A DNA stretch of 46,548 bases from Clostridia bacterium (GTDB lineage: Bacteria; Bacillota; Clostridia; Oscillospirales; Acutalibacteraceae), in NCBI GenBank assembly GCA_017471765.1, contig JAFURT010000035.1, positions 1 through 46,548 on the forward strand, written 5' to 3'. Positions 7,270 through 14,857 of this stretch are shown here, piece after piece. The translations under genes were made by a program, and so were the position numbers. The notes beneath the pieces were generated by a model. The model was not told the DNA's origin and ran no database searches. It was given only the letters and a program-made list of their open reading frames with translations. Position 1 is the stretch's first letter, and each line of letters opens with the position of its first letter.

Positions 7270-8285
7270 GGCGCCAGCACCTCCTTTATCAGCGTTTCAA
7301 GTTCGCCAAACGTTATCTGTTTAAAGTTAAACTTCCCTATCTCGTGGACATAAACCACCGTGATGGTCTCCCCTGTCGCTTTTTTGTCGTGGCGGCAGGC
7401 TTCCAGCAGCGCATCGGCACCGCCGATCAGCTCCGTGGGCAAGCCCAGCCTCTTCAGCACCGGAAGCAGCCGCCGCCGCACATCCGGGGCGCACATCGAC
7501 ACCATCCCGATGGCTACACACTCACCATGGTAATAAGTGTCCATGTTGTACACGCTCTCCACGGCGTGGGCCAGCGTGTGACCAAAGTTCAGCACCTTCC
7601 GCAGACCGCTCTCACGCTCGTCCTCCTCCACTACCTGCTTCTTAATCAGCAAAGCACGACGGAGGATATCCTCCATGACAGTGGGATCGGACAGATCGGC
7701 CGTTTCGAACAGAGAAAACAACGCACTGTCACCGGTCAGCGCCATCTTCACAGCTTCTGCCAGGCCGTTTGCCACCTGCCGGGCAGGCAATGTAGACAGC
7801 GTATCCGGGTCAATCAGCACCGCTTTCGGCGGATAAAACGCTCCGACGATATTCTTAATCCCCTTAAAATCAATGGCTGTTTTGCCACCGATGGAGGAAT
7901 CTACCTGGGAAAGGACGGTGGTGGGGATGTTGTAAAAATCGATTCCACGCATAAAAACAGAGGCCACAAAACCGGCTAAATCGCCCACGACACCGCCGCC
8001 AACCGCCACCACACAGTCAGTGCGGGTAAAGCCTTCCTCGACCAGCCTTTCCAACAAATAGGTAAAGGTGGTCATCTGCTTGGAATGCTCCCCTTGGGGG
8101 ATGGTCACTACCACCGGCTGACGGCAACGGGCCGCTACCGTCTCGGCATAGGCCGCCGGAACACCGCTATCCGTGACAACAAGCACTTTGCGGTGGAGAT
8201 TTAGCAGCTCCGCTACTCTCTGTAAACAACCTCGTTCCAGGTAGATCGGGTAAGATCCTGCGGAGGTTTTCACTTGAATGGTCAT
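7266..8285 (-). CDS. aroB: 3-dehydroquinate synthase
   Basis: This enzyme cyclises DAHP to 3-dehydroquinate using NAD+ and a divalent metal. It is 339 residues. Visible motifs are PQGEHSKQMTT, the NAD-binding VAVGGGVVGDLAGFVASVFMRG, PTTVLSQVDSSIGGKTAIDF, a metal-ligand Glu in NGLAEAVKMAL, and the two His ligands in LNFGHTLAHAVE and YHGECVAIGM. The ATG at 8285 is preceded by GAAGG. It sits 12 bases after pheA and overlaps aroC. Confidence 0.95.
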   Translation of the reverse strand: MTIQVKTSAGSYPIYLERGCLQRVAELLNLHRKVLVVTDSGVPAAYAETVAARCRQPVVVTIPQGEHSKQMTTFTYLLERLVEEGFTRTDCVVAVGGGVVGDLAGFVASVFMRGIDFYNIPTTVLSQVDSSIGGKTAIDFKGIKNIVGAFYPPKAVLIDPDTLSTLPARQVANGLAEAVKMALTGDSALFSLFETADLSDPTVMEDILRRALLIKKQVVEEDERESGLRKVLNFGHTLAHAVESVYNMDTYYHGECVAIGMVSMCAPDVRRRLLPVLKRLGLPTELIGGADALLEACRHDKKATGETITVVYVHEIGKFNFKQITFGELETLIKEVLAP

Positions 8286-8297
8286 ACTGACACCTTC

Positions 8298-9386
8298 TTA
8301 TACACGCATTTCCTTTTCATAGGTGCCCAGCACCTTCACATGGCTACAGCACTCCTTAAGGCTACGGAGCATGGCCTTGCCTTCTTCGCCGGACAGGTCA
8401 CCCTCGCCCTCAGCATAGAAGTAATAGTCCCAAATCAGCTCCTTTGTAGGACGGCTTTTTAGAGCGCGGAGGTTAAACCCATGCTCCCCGATAACAGAAA
8501 TTGCCCGGCCCAGCGAGCCGGCGGTGTTATTCACCGTGAACAGCATAACGAAGTGGTTGTCACGCTTGCTTGGCGTACGCTGGGCACGGGAAAACACCGC
8601 AAACCGAGTGGTGTTTTGGCTACTTTCATTGATGTGCCCTTCCAGCTTCTTCAGACCGAATTTTTCAGCAGCCTCTGTACTGCCGATAGCGGCAATATCG
8701 TGCCGCCCCATTTCCGCCACCTGCCGGGCGGCTACAGCGGTATTCACCGCCTCAACAGTTTCAAAGCCGTGGCGCTCAATATATGCCGCACACTGTCCCA
8801 GTGCTTGGGGATGGCTGATGACGGTCTTAATTTCATCCATGGTGGTACCCTTTACCGCCAGCAGATTCTGCACGATCTCTGCCTCATACACGCCAGTGAT
8901 AAACAGTGAGCCGAAAAAGGCTAAGTCCATCACCTTGCCTACATCGCCGTTAAAGCTGTTTTCCACCGGAAGCAGAGCACAGTCACAGGTGCCGTCTTCC
9001 ACCGCCTTATAGGCGGCGGCAAAATCAGCACAAGGCACGGCTGTGGCATCCGGGAAAATGCGCTCTGCCACAATATTGGCAAAGGCGCCCTCTACCCCAC
9101 TGTACGCTACACGCATCCCATCCAGCAGACGGCGTTGCATGCTCTTGGACAGTTCGATGGTGTTCCGCAGAAAACGGACGTAATAGGAACGGTATTCCTC
9201 ATTTTCGATCAAACCGGTGTTCTTTTTGATAATCTGCTCTTCCCGGCCACCATCTTCCACGGGCAAACCGTGTTGCTTCTTATATTCGGCCACCAGTCTG
9301 ACTGCATCCATACGCTTTTCAAACAGCCTGGCCATGTCCCGGTCAGTTTCATTAATAAGCTGTCGGGCTTTTTCTAAATCCGTCAT
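8298..9386 (-). CDS. pheA: Bifunctional chorismate mutase-prephenate dehydratase
   Basis: This enzyme converts chorismate to prephenate and then to phenylpyruvate. It is 362 residues. Residues 1 to about 85 form an AroQ-type chorismate mutase helix bundle (DRDMARLFEKRMDAVRLVAE). Residues about 90-270 are prephenate dehydratase, with VAYSGVEGAFANIVAE, LPVENSFNGDVGKVMD, a TTRFAV-type motif near 260 and SHPQALGQC. The C-terminal ACT domain has GSLGRAISVIGEHGFNLRALKSRP, corresponding to the Phe-binding GALV and ESRP motifs, with Lys replacing Glu in ESRP. Feedback inhibition by Phe is therefore likely but not proven. AAGGGG lies eight bases before the ATG. It is the second gene of the operon. Confidence 0.95.
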   Translation of the reverse strand: MTDLEKARQLINETDRDMARLFEKRMDAVRLVAEYKKQHGLPVEDGGREEQIIKKNTGLIENEEYRSYYVRFLRNTIELSKSMQRRLLDGMRVAYSGVEGAFANIVAERIFPDATAVPCADFAAAYKAVEDGTCDCALLPVENSFNGDVGKVMDLAFFGSLFITGVYEAEIVQNLLAVKGTTMDEIKTVISHPQALGQCAAYIERHGFETVEAVNTAVAARQVAEMGRHDIAAIGSTEAAEKFGLKKLEGHINESSQNTTRFAVFSRAQRTPSKRDNHFVMLFTVNNTAGSLGRAISVIGEHGFNLRALKSRPTKELIWDYYFYAEGEGDLSGEEGKAMLRSLKECCSHVKVLGTYEKEMRV

Positions 9387-9391
9387 AACGA

Positions 9392-10582
9392 TTACCCCTT
9401 ATTGTACTCCTCATACAAGGCCCTGAAAGCAGGCAAAGAGCGCTCGATCTGCTCGTAGCTGACACAATAGGCAATACGCACATAGCCGGTTACACCAAAA
9501 CTGTCACTGGGCACCAGTAACAGCTCATGCTTTTTCGCTCGTTCGCAAAAAGCACTTGCATCCGGCTCCAGAGCCTTCATAAACAGGTAGAAAGCGCCCT
9601 GCGGCTCTACCGCCTCATAGCCCATCTCTGTGAGGGAGCCATAAAGCAGCTTCCGGTTGCGGTCATAGGCGGTCAAATCCGGCGGTGTTCCGTCACAGGC
9701 GGCCACTGTCTGCTGAAGCAGGTTGGGGGCACACACATAGCCGAGACTGCGTCCGGCACCGCACACAGCGGCAAACACATCCCCAGCCTGAGCCATCTTC
9801 GGAGATACAAAGATATAGCCGATACGCTCACCGGGGATAGACAGAGACTTACTATAAGAATAGCAGACAACCGTATTGTCGTAATAGGCAGGGATATACG
9901 GCACCTTTACATCACCGTATACCAACTCACGATAAGGCTCGTCGGCAATTATGACGATGGGCTCACCGTACTCGGCAGATTTCGCCGTCAGCAGGTCAGC
10001 CAAGCCGCGAATCGTCTCCTCGCTGAACACCGCACCGGAGGGATTGTTGGGGGAATTTACAATAACCGCCCTGGTCTTGGAAGTAATAGCCGCAGACAGG
10101 GCGGCAAAGTCAACATCCAGCGTATCCGGGTCACAGGGTACCACCACCGGCGTCGCCCCGGAATTAGCGGTAAACACCCGGTATTCCGGGAAGAAGGGCG
10201 CCAGTAGCAGCACCTCATCACCGGGGCCGGTGAGAGCACGCAGGGTGATGGTCAGCGAAGCAGCGGCGCCGCAGGTCATGTAAATGAGGTTAGGATACGC
10301 CTCCACGCCGAAACGGGCGACGATGTTCTCTGCCAGCTTCTGCCGCACCCCCTGGTCACCGGGAGCGGAAGTGTAGCCATGGAGCGACACCGGGTCACAC
10401 TCGGCAATCAGTTTTTGCATTGTCTCCCCCACAACGGCCGGGGCAGGGATACTGGGATTGCCCAGACTAAAATCAAACACGTTCTCTTCCCCAATTTCCC
10501 CACGGCGCACACGGGCATACTCAAAAATCTCCCGGATTACCGAGCTTTTCTTACCAAGGGCTAACATATCTTTTGCTATCAT
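9392..10582 (-). CDS. Class I PLP-dependent aminotransferase (probable aromatic/aspartate type)
   Basis: This 396-residue fold-type I aminotransferase is the first structural gene of the aromatic operon. The PLP lysine lies in SYSKSLSIPGERIGY, with upstream NSPNNPSGAVF (the PLP-ring Asn), the DEPYRELVYGD Asp, and a C-terminal carboxylate-binding Arg in GYVRIAYC. Its place directly before pheA and in an operon with tyrA argues that it transaminates phenylpyruvate and 4-hydroxyphenylpyruvate. Sequence alone cannot exclude an aspartate aminotransferase. GGAGG lies nine bases before the ATG, between the attenuator terminator and the gene. Confidence 0.9.
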   Translation of the reverse strand: MIAKDMLALGKKSSVIREIFEYARVRRGEIGEENVFDFSLGNPSIPAPAVVGETMQKLIAECDPVSLHGYTSAPGDQGVRQKLAENIVARFGVEAYPNLIYMTCGAAASLTITLRALTGPGDEVLLLAPFFPEYRVFTANSGATPVVVPCDPDTLDVDFAALSAAITSKTRAVIVNSPNNPSGAVFSEETIRGLADLLTAKSAEYGEPIVIIADEPYRELVYGDVKVPYIPAYYDNTVVCYSYSKSLSIPGERIGYIFVSPKMAQAGDVFAAVCGAGRSLGYVCAPNLLQQTVAACDGTPPDLTAYDRNRKLLYGSLTEMGYEAVEPQGAFYLFMKALEPDASAFCERAKKHELLLVPSDSFGVTGYVRIAYCVSYEQIERSLPAFRALYEEYNKG

Positions 10583-10600
10583 TTTTCTCTACCTCCAAAT

Positions 10601-10647
10601 AAAAAATCCGCACCCTCACTATGCCCTGCGGCACATGCGGTTGCGGA
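10601..10647 (-). terminator. Attenuator terminator in the aromatic operon leader
   Basis: On the minus strand TCCGCA (10647-10642) pairs with TGCGGA (10612-10607). An inner GTGCC/GGCAT stem closes on GCAG, and TTTTTT follows at 10606-10601. It lies between the leader peptide and the aminotransferase ribosome site. A terminator inside the transcription unit, upstream of the first gene, only makes sense as a regulated one. Confidence 0.88.
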
Positions 10648-10702
10648 CTGTCCGTAAACTCTACACTCGCATCAGCGAGCAAAAGCAGAGCACGGGCAGT
10701 CC
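10645..10702 (-). promoter_or_regulatory. Competing stem in the leader RNA (candidate anti-terminator or protector)
   Basis: RNA segment GGACUGCCCG (10702-10693), within the last third of the leader peptide, can pair with CGGACAGUCC (10654-10645) with one mismatch. Inside it nest CTCTGC/GTAGAG and the perfect hairpin CTCGC-TGAT-GCGAG (10679-10666). The 3' arm shares UCC with the terminator's 5' arm, so the two structures exclude each other at their junction. Depending on where the ribosome stalls, this stem acts either as the anti-terminator or as a protector. The switching logic is inferred. Confidence 0.6.
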
Positions 10703-10737
10703 ATCATAAAAAAGTAATAATACGCAGTAAAGAACAT
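10672..10737 (-). CDS. Leader peptide with clustered Phe and Tyr codons
   Basis: This 21-codon open frame starts at ATG 10737 and stops at TGA 10674-10672. AAAGGAG lies ten bases upstream and the promoter start about 27 bases upstream. It reads MFFTAYYYFF and then MMDCPCSAFAR, so seven of the first ten residues are Phe or Tyr (codons TTC TTT, TAT TAT TAC, TTT TTT). It is followed by mutually exclusive stems and a U-tract terminator ahead of an operon that makes exactly Phe and Tyr. This is the classic form of a ribosome-mediated attenuation peptide such as PheL. It contains no Trp codon, matching an operon without Trp-branch genes. The peptide itself is expected to have no function beyond sensing tRNA-Phe and tRNA-Tyr charging. 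Confidence 0.9.
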   Translation of the reverse strand: MFFTAYYYFFMMDCPCSAFAR

Positions 10738-10770
10738 ATCCGTGGCTCTCCTTTCAAACTTGATGCCTAT

Positions 10771-10799
10771 ATTTTACTCCCATATTGTGGGCTTGTCAA
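10771..10799 (-). promoter_or_regulatory. Promoter of the aromatic operon
   Basis: A perfect TTGACA (10794-10799) and TAAAAT (10771-10776) on the minus strand have a 17-base spacer. A strong constitutive-looking promoter fits control by attenuation rather than by initiation. I see no operator-like palindrome over it. Confidence 0.85.
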
Positions 10800-10841
10800 G
10801 AAAAAATCAAGGATTTTGCAAGATTTTTTTGCACTTCTTGC

Positions 10842-10881
10842 AAAAAAACAACCTTCGGATGGGTATTTGCTCATCCGAAGG
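10842..10881 (-). terminator. Terminator of the 127-residue orphan gene
   Basis: On the minus strand CCTTCGGATG pairs with CATCCGAAGG and is followed by TTGTTTTTTT. An overlapping second hairpin, TTTTTTTGCA/TGCAAAAAAA (10824-10848), follows directly. Together they insulate the aromatic operon promoter from upstream transcription. Confidence 0.85.
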
Positions 10882-10932
10882 CAATTATTAAGATATTCGA
10901 CCGCCTTTTTCTTATTGGACCAATCTTGTCTA

Positions 10933-11316
10933 TTACAGTTTCTTAAATCTACTGTAAACCATAACATTTGTGTTATTCTCTTCAATTTTGTCAGCACTGC
11001 CGAAAACTCCATCGTCAAGTCCGGTAATCTCATTGGGATTACCTTTCACAACAAAAAGAGTAATGTATTTTCTCTCTTGAGTGTGTTTATAAATAACATC
11101 CCGTGTGCCAACCATTTTTCCGCCCCAGTTGAGTCTTGGCGCTTGCTGCCACACAATGTGCCCATCCTTGCAATGAACGAACGTGTGATCGTTAGCGAAT
11201 CTGTTTGTCAGTACAATTTTGTACTCTTTGCCGTCAAAGCTGCAAGAAAAAACTTTTACATATTTCGTTTTTTCAATTAGTTGCTTTGAGGCTTTATACT
11301 GCTCAAATAGTTTCAT
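10933..11316 (-). CDS. Hypothetical protein downstream of tRNA-Leu(UAA)
   Basis: This 127-residue protein is not assigned to a family. It begins MKLFEQYKASKQLIEK and has alternating hydrophobic strands (YKIVLTNRFAND, KYITLFVVKG, TNVMVYSRF) that suggest a small beta-rich domain. No signal peptide, membrane helix or obvious catalytic motif is present. The ATG at 11316 has GAGG 11 bases upstream. The open frame continues to 11637 only because it runs through the tRNA, so I reject that longer form. The gene is AT-rich, has its own promoter and terminator, and lies immediately downstream of tRNA-Leu and its hairpins, all co-directional. That is an insertion-like setting similar to the orphan genes at both ends of the window. 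Confidence 0.7.
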   Translation of the reverse strand: MKLFEQYKASKQLIEKTKYVKVFSCSFDGKEYKIVLTNRFANDHTFVHCKDGHIVWQQAPRLNWGGKMVGTRDVIYKHTQERKYITLFVVKGNPNEITGLDDGVFGSADKIEENNTNVMVYSRFKKL

Positions 11317-11337
11317 ATCATCACCATCCTCAAGTAC

Positions 11338-11366
11338 AGTGTAACATAAAGTAGGCAAAATAGCAA
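11338..11366 (-). promoter_or_regulatory. Possible promoter of the 127-residue orphan gene
   Basis: TTGCTA (11361-11366) and TACACT (11338-11343) on the minus strand have a 17-base spacer, placed just upstream of the gene. Confidence 0.5.
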
Positions 11367-11404
11367 TAGTTTCTTTACCGACTGGTAACCGGAATCTGAA
11401 CCAC

Positions 11405-11455
11405 TTTTCCCTTGGCGGCTTGGACAGCCGCCATTTGCTCCGCAAACCGGGAAAA
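11405..11455. repeat. Nested palindrome between tRNA-Leu and orphan gene
   Basis: The outer arms TTTTCCC (11405-11411) and GGGAAAA (11449-11455) enclose a perfect GGCGGCT/AGCCGCC hairpin (11414-11432). No coding frame is evident here. Together with the hairpin at 11487-11524 it fills the stretch between the tRNA and the orphan gene. Confidence 0.5.
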
Positions 11456-11486
11456 TCAAACCGGCTCTCTACAGACCAACGGCAAT

Positions 11487-11524
11487 AATTACACCCGGCA
11501 CGCAAAAGCGTGCCGGGTGTAATT
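11487..11524. repeat. Perfect 17-bp hairpin abutting the tRNA-Leu 3' end
   Basis: AATTACACCCGGCACGC and its exact complement are separated by a four-base A loop. The stem begins at the last base of the tRNA's CCA end. On the minus strand it could terminate tRNA transcription, but no U-run follows (the next bases are ATTGCCG), so it may instead be a processing or stabilising hairpin, or an inserted palindrome. Confidence 0.7.
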
Positions 11525-11610
11525 GGTGCCGCTGACCGGAATCGAACCGGTACGATGTTTCCACCGAGGGATTTTAAGTCCCTTGTGTCTGCCAGTTCCA
11601 CCACAGCGGC
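11524..11610 (-). tRNA. tRNA-Leu (anticodon TAA)
   Basis: This 87-base class II tRNA has acceptor GCCGCTG/CAGCGGC, anticodon loop CTTAAAA in stem AGGGA/TCCCT (anticodon TAA), a long variable arm, T-loop GGTTCGATTCC, discriminator A and encoded CCA. A TTGACA/TATGAT promoter lies upstream at 11638-11666. Confidence 0.95.
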
Positions 11611-11637
11611 GTATGAATGGAGCCATTTCTGCCCCAT

Positions 11638-11666
11638 ATCATAGCGTTTTTATTGCGATTTGTCAA
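11638..11666 (-). promoter_or_regulatory. Promoter of tRNA-Leu(UAA)
   Basis: TTGACA (11661-11666) and TATGAT (11638-11643) on the minus strand have a 17-base spacer, about 28 bases upstream of the tRNA. Confidence 0.8.
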
Positions 11667-11791
11667 GGGAAATTCAAGAATTCCCCTTTTTCCTTTTGGA
11701 CTGATTTGGGATATAAAGAACTGTCCTCCGTCAAAGTAACGGTAAGAGGCATGTTCATAAACCATAACTGCTCAATAAATTTTTAATTTCC

Positions 11792-12022
11792 TTAACCGAG
11801 ACTATTTTCATAATCGGATATATCAATAATCAATCTCTTGCACTTTGGACAGCAATCACTCTCAATTTGATGCGGAGAGATCATAGGAACTCCCAAACGT
11901 AATGCAAATTTCTCTTTGCTGTCAGGGTTTGTACTTATTTTGTGTTTTCTCTCGCTCCAAATTGTGTTGCCACAATTTAAGTATCCGTGAAGCATTTCTG
12001 TATCGCAAAAAGGACATTTCAT
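11792..12022 (-). CDS. Small zinc-ribbon protein (PF20097/DUF6487-like)
   Basis: This 76-residue protein starts MKCPFCDTEMLHGYLNCG with a W shortly after, and ends with DCCPKCKRLIID. Two CxxC knuckles bracket the protein, which matches the small PF20097-type family of unknown function, recognised by CPxCxxEMxxGYL and a C-terminal CxKCxxxIID. It is presumably a single zinc-binding domain. AAAGGAG lies nine bases before the ATG, and a promoter is present at 12066-12094. The gene is AT-rich relative to tex. Upstream of tRNA-Leu it is transcribed in the same direction, but the tRNA has its own promoter. Confidence 0.8.
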   Translation of the reverse strand: MKCPFCDTEMLHGYLNCGNTIWSERKHKISTNPDSKEKFALRLGVPMISPHQIESDCCPKCKRLIIDISDYENSLG

Positions 12023-12065
12023 GCAATCATACTCCTTTGTCAGATTCTAATTTATTACTCAATTT

Positions 12066-12094
12066 ACTCTATCATATTTTTTCGCCGCTTTCAA
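12066..12094 (-). promoter_or_regulatory. Promoter of the small zinc-ribbon gene
   Basis: TTGAAA (12089-12094) and TAGAGT (12066-12071) on the minus strand have a 17-base spacer. Confidence 0.55.
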
Positions 12095-12148
12095 CGCATA
12101 GTGAAACTGACGAAGATAACGCCTGTCAGGCCAAAAGTAAAAAGGGAG

Positions 12149-12628
12149 TCAAGAATTTGCTTTCTTTCCGAACAGTCCAGACCGCTTTTTCCCCTCTTTT
12201 ACCCAACGGCTAAGCTCTCTTTTGACGTTCGGGTCATCTGTAGGATTCACCGAAACAGAATAGGCGGCTCCGCAGTGGGCGCAGCGCGAAATGTCAGCCT
12301 TGTTCACCGTGCCGCACTTTACGCAAACCCAGGTGTTTTGCGCAACCTGAGCAGGCGCATCAACCGGAACTTGTACCGGACTCTCCGGCGCCTCCTGCTC
12401 AGCGACCTTCTGCAATTCACGCACCGCTCCACGCAGGCGCTCCAGTTCATACCGCAGGTCATCCAGGTCTTCACAATGCCGAATAACAGCCACCGTCAGC
12501 GTCACCTGTAAAACCGTGAGGAACAAAAACAGAAGCGCCAGCAAGAAGGATTGTGCCAGTAACGTGATAAACGAAATTCCCCCGGCCAGGATCTGAAGCA
12601 CCAGTAAAATAATCAGCAGAATTTTCAT
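12149..12628 (-). CDS. Membrane protein with C-terminal zinc ribbon
   Basis: This 159-residue protein has two hydrophobic segments at about residues 2-22 and 24-52 (IILLVLQILAGGISFITLL; LLALLFLFLTVLQVTLTVAV). A charged helical stretch that could be a coiled coil (about 55-80) and a Pro/Ala/Val linker follow. A zinc ribbon WVCVKCGTVNKADISRCAHCG at about 100-120 has two CxxC pairs, and the tail is basic (KEGKKRSGLFGKKANS). The ribbon most likely faces the cytosol. It starts 20 bases after tex and probably shares its promoter. The function is unknown; zinc-ribbon membrane proteins of this shape are common in Clostridia. Confidence 0.75.
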   Translation of the reverse strand: MKILLIILLVLQILAGGISFITLLAQSFLLALLFLFLTVLQVTLTVAVIRHCEDLDDLRYELERLRGAVRELQKVAEQEAPESPVQVPVDAPAQVAQNTWVCVKCGTVNKADISRCAHCGAAYSVSVNPTDDPNVKRELSRWVKEGKKRSGLFGKKANS

Positions 12629-12648
12629 CCGTCGTCATCCTTTCGACG

Positions 12649-14784
12649 TTATTCGTTAGGCTTCCGCATAGTCAAACCAATGCGCTTTTTCGGCACATCC
12701 ACCGACAGCACCCATACCTTGACGATATCCCCCACCTTCAGCACCTCGGAGGGGTGCTTGATGAAGCGGTTGGTAACCTGAGAAATATGCACCAGACCGT
12801 CCTGGTGAACACCGATATCCACAAATGCACCGAAATCCACCACATTCCGCACCGTACCAGTCAGCTCCATGCCAGGCTTCAACGACTCGATGCCCAGAAT
12901 ATCCGTCCGCAACAGCGGGGGCGGCAGTTCGTCACGAGGGTCACGGCCGGGATGCTGTAACTCAGCCACGATATCCGCCAGCGTAGGCTCACCAACGCCC
13001 AGCTTTTCCGCCAACGTGGCAATGCCAAAAGCATCCACCTTCTCCTGTAGGGGGGTCACATCCTTCACCGTCAGCCCACACATCTCCAGCAGGCCTTTGG
13101 CGGCGGCATAGCTTTCCGGATGGACAGCGGTGTGGTCCAGCGGATTTTTGCTCTCCGGCACCCGGAGGAAGCCGGCGCACTGCTCAAAGGCCTTCGGCCC
13201 CAGCTTCGGCACTTTTTTCAGTTCCGCACGGGAGGTAAACATGCCGTTATCCTCCCGATAGGCCACGATATTCTTCGCCACCGTGGCGTTAATGCCGGCT
13301 ACCTGCTCCAGCAAGGGGGCAGAGGCGGTGTTCAGGTCCACACCCACAGCGTTCACACAGCTTTCCACCACGCCGCCCAGCGCCGCAGAGAGCTGATTTT
13401 GAGGCAGATCGTGCTGATACTGCCCCACGCCAATGGCCTTCGGGTCGATCTTGACCAGCTCCGCCAGCGGATCCTGCATCCGGCGGGCGATGGACACCGC
13501 CGAACGGAGGTTGACGTCATAATCCGGGAACTCCTGCGCCGCCAGCTTGGAAGCGGAATACACAGAAGCACCAGCCTCACTGACCACCATATAGGAAACC
13601 CCTTGCAGGTTATTATCCCGAATGAGGTCGGCGGTGAACACTTCCGTTTCGTGGGAGGCGGTGCCGTTACCGATGGCGATGACCTCCACCTTATGCTTTT
13701 TGATGAAATTCAGCGCCGTCTTCTGTGCCTGTTCCATGCGCTTGAACTGGGGCACCGGATAGATGATGCCGGTGTCCAGCACCTTGCCGGTGGGGTCAAT
13801 TACAGCGCACTTACAGCCGTGCTGATAGCCGGGATCCAGGCCCAGCGTGACCTTACCCTTGACGGGGGGTTGCATTAGGAGCTGGCGCAGGTTGACAGAA
13901 AACACCTTGATGGCGGCCTCACTGGCCGCATCCGACAAGGCGTTCCGCATCTCTCGCTCCAGCGAGGGGAAAATCAGTCGGTCGTAAGAATCCTCGGCCG
14001 CCGCCTGCACCTGAGTCGCATAGGGGCTGTCTCCTTTCAGATGCTCGGAGTAGATGATCCGCATCGCCCGGTCCGGCTCAAACTCCACATGCACCTTGAG
14101 GAATTCCTCGCGCTCACCCCGATTGATAGCCAGCACACGGTGACCGGGTACTTTGGACAGGGGTTCACGGAACTCGTAATAGTTGGCGTAGACACTGTCC
14201 TCCTCCTTGGCCGCCTTGGAGGTGAGAAAGCCGTTAGCCATGCACACCACACGCAGACGTTTACGCACGTTGGCATCGTCCGCAATCAGCTCAGCAATGA
14301 TGTCCCTGGCTCCGGCCAGCGCATCCTCCACGGTGGGGACGTCCTCAGTGATATAGGCCTCCGCCAGCGTGTAGGGGTCTTCCCCACCCGGCTCCTGGGC
14401 ATATAGCACATCCGCCAGCGGCTGGAGACCACGCTCCTTGGCCACGGTAGCACGAGTACGCCGCTTAGGACGGTAGGGGCGATACAGGTCATCCAGTTCG
14501 GTCATGGTCACCGCCGCATCCAGTGCCGCCGCCAGTTCCTCGGTCAGAGCCCCTTGCTCCTCGATGGTGGCCCGGTATTTCTCCCGGGTCTCGTTCAGGT
14601 TTCGCAGGTAGGTCAGCCGGTCGGCCAGTTCACGTAGCACCTGGTCATCCAACGAACCGGTCTGCTCCTTGCGGTAACGGGCTATAAAAGGGATGGTGTT
14701 GCCGTCGTCCAGCAGTTTGACGGTGTTTTCCACCTGCGCCGGGCGAAGGTGAAATTCCTGTGTCAGTGTCTGTAAAATATCCAT
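12649..14784 (-). CDS. tex: Tex family S1 RNA-binding protein
   Basis: This 711-residue protein has the full Tex architecture. An N-terminal helical region (FHLRPAQVENTVKLLDDGNTIPFIARYRKE in the reading frame) is followed by a YqgF/RuvC-like domain (LGLDPGYQHGCKCAVID near 330), a helix-hairpin-helix part (LLEQVAGINATVAKNIVAYRE and KVPKLGPKAFEQCAGFLR), and a C-terminal S1 domain (LTGTVRNVVDFGAFVDIG). Tex acts in transcription or RNA turnover and binds nucleic acid; its precise role is family knowledge. The start is set at the ATG at 14784, eight bases from AAAGGAG. The frame extends to 14847 but would include the promoter. TTGACA/TATAAT at 14818-14847 drives it. Confidence 0.93.
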   Translation of the reverse strand: MDILQTLTQEFHLRPAQVENTVKLLDDGNTIPFIARYRKEQTGSLDDQVLRELADRLTYLRNLNETREKYRATIEEQGALTEELAAALDAAVTMTELDDLYRPYRPKRRTRATVAKERGLQPLADVLYAQEPGGEDPYTLAEAYITEDVPTVEDALAGARDIIAELIADDANVRKRLRVVCMANGFLTSKAAKEEDSVYANYYEFREPLSKVPGHRVLAINRGEREEFLKVHVEFEPDRAMRIIYSEHLKGDSPYATQVQAAAEDSYDRLIFPSLEREMRNALSDAASEAAIKVFSVNLRQLLMQPPVKGKVTLGLDPGYQHGCKCAVIDPTGKVLDTGIIYPVPQFKRMEQAQKTALNFIKKHKVEVIAIGNGTASHETEVFTADLIRDNNLQGVSYMVVSEAGASVYSASKLAAQEFPDYDVNLRSAVSIARRMQDPLAELVKIDPKAIGVGQYQHDLPQNQLSAALGGVVESCVNAVGVDLNTASAPLLEQVAGINATVAKNIVAYREDNGMFTSRAELKKVPKLGPKAFEQCAGFLRVPESKNPLDHTAVHPESYAAAKGLLEMCGLTVKDVTPLQEKVDAFGIATLAEKLGVGEPTLADIVAELQHPGRDPRDELPPPLLRTDILGIESLKPGMELTGTVRNVVDFGAFVDIGVHQDGLVHISQVTNRFIKHPSEVLKVGDIVKVWVLSVDVPKKRIGLTMRKPNE

Positions 14785-14817
14785 GGGGGGAACTCCTTTA
14801 TGTAAATTTACCTTCGT

Positions 14818-14847
14818 ATTATACCGCAAAAACCAGCTGGCTGTCAA
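14818..14847 (-). promoter_or_regulatory. Promoter of tex
   Basis: TTGACA (14842-14847) and TATAAT (14818-14823) on the minus strand have an 18-base spacer. Its -35 box lies only ten bases from the -35 box of the divergent phosphopantetheinyl transferase promoter. Confidence 0.8.
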
Positions 14848-14857
14848 CGGGTTTTCA

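Noticed and set aside
10583-10770. T-box riboswitch for the aromatic operon
   Set aside because: No T-box core sequence or specifier stem is found. The short peptide and nested stems explain the leader better.
10933-11637. A 234-codon version of the orphan gene starting at 11637
   Set aside because: Its first half runs through tRNA-Leu and the palindromes. The ATG at 11316 has a ribosome site and a promoter.
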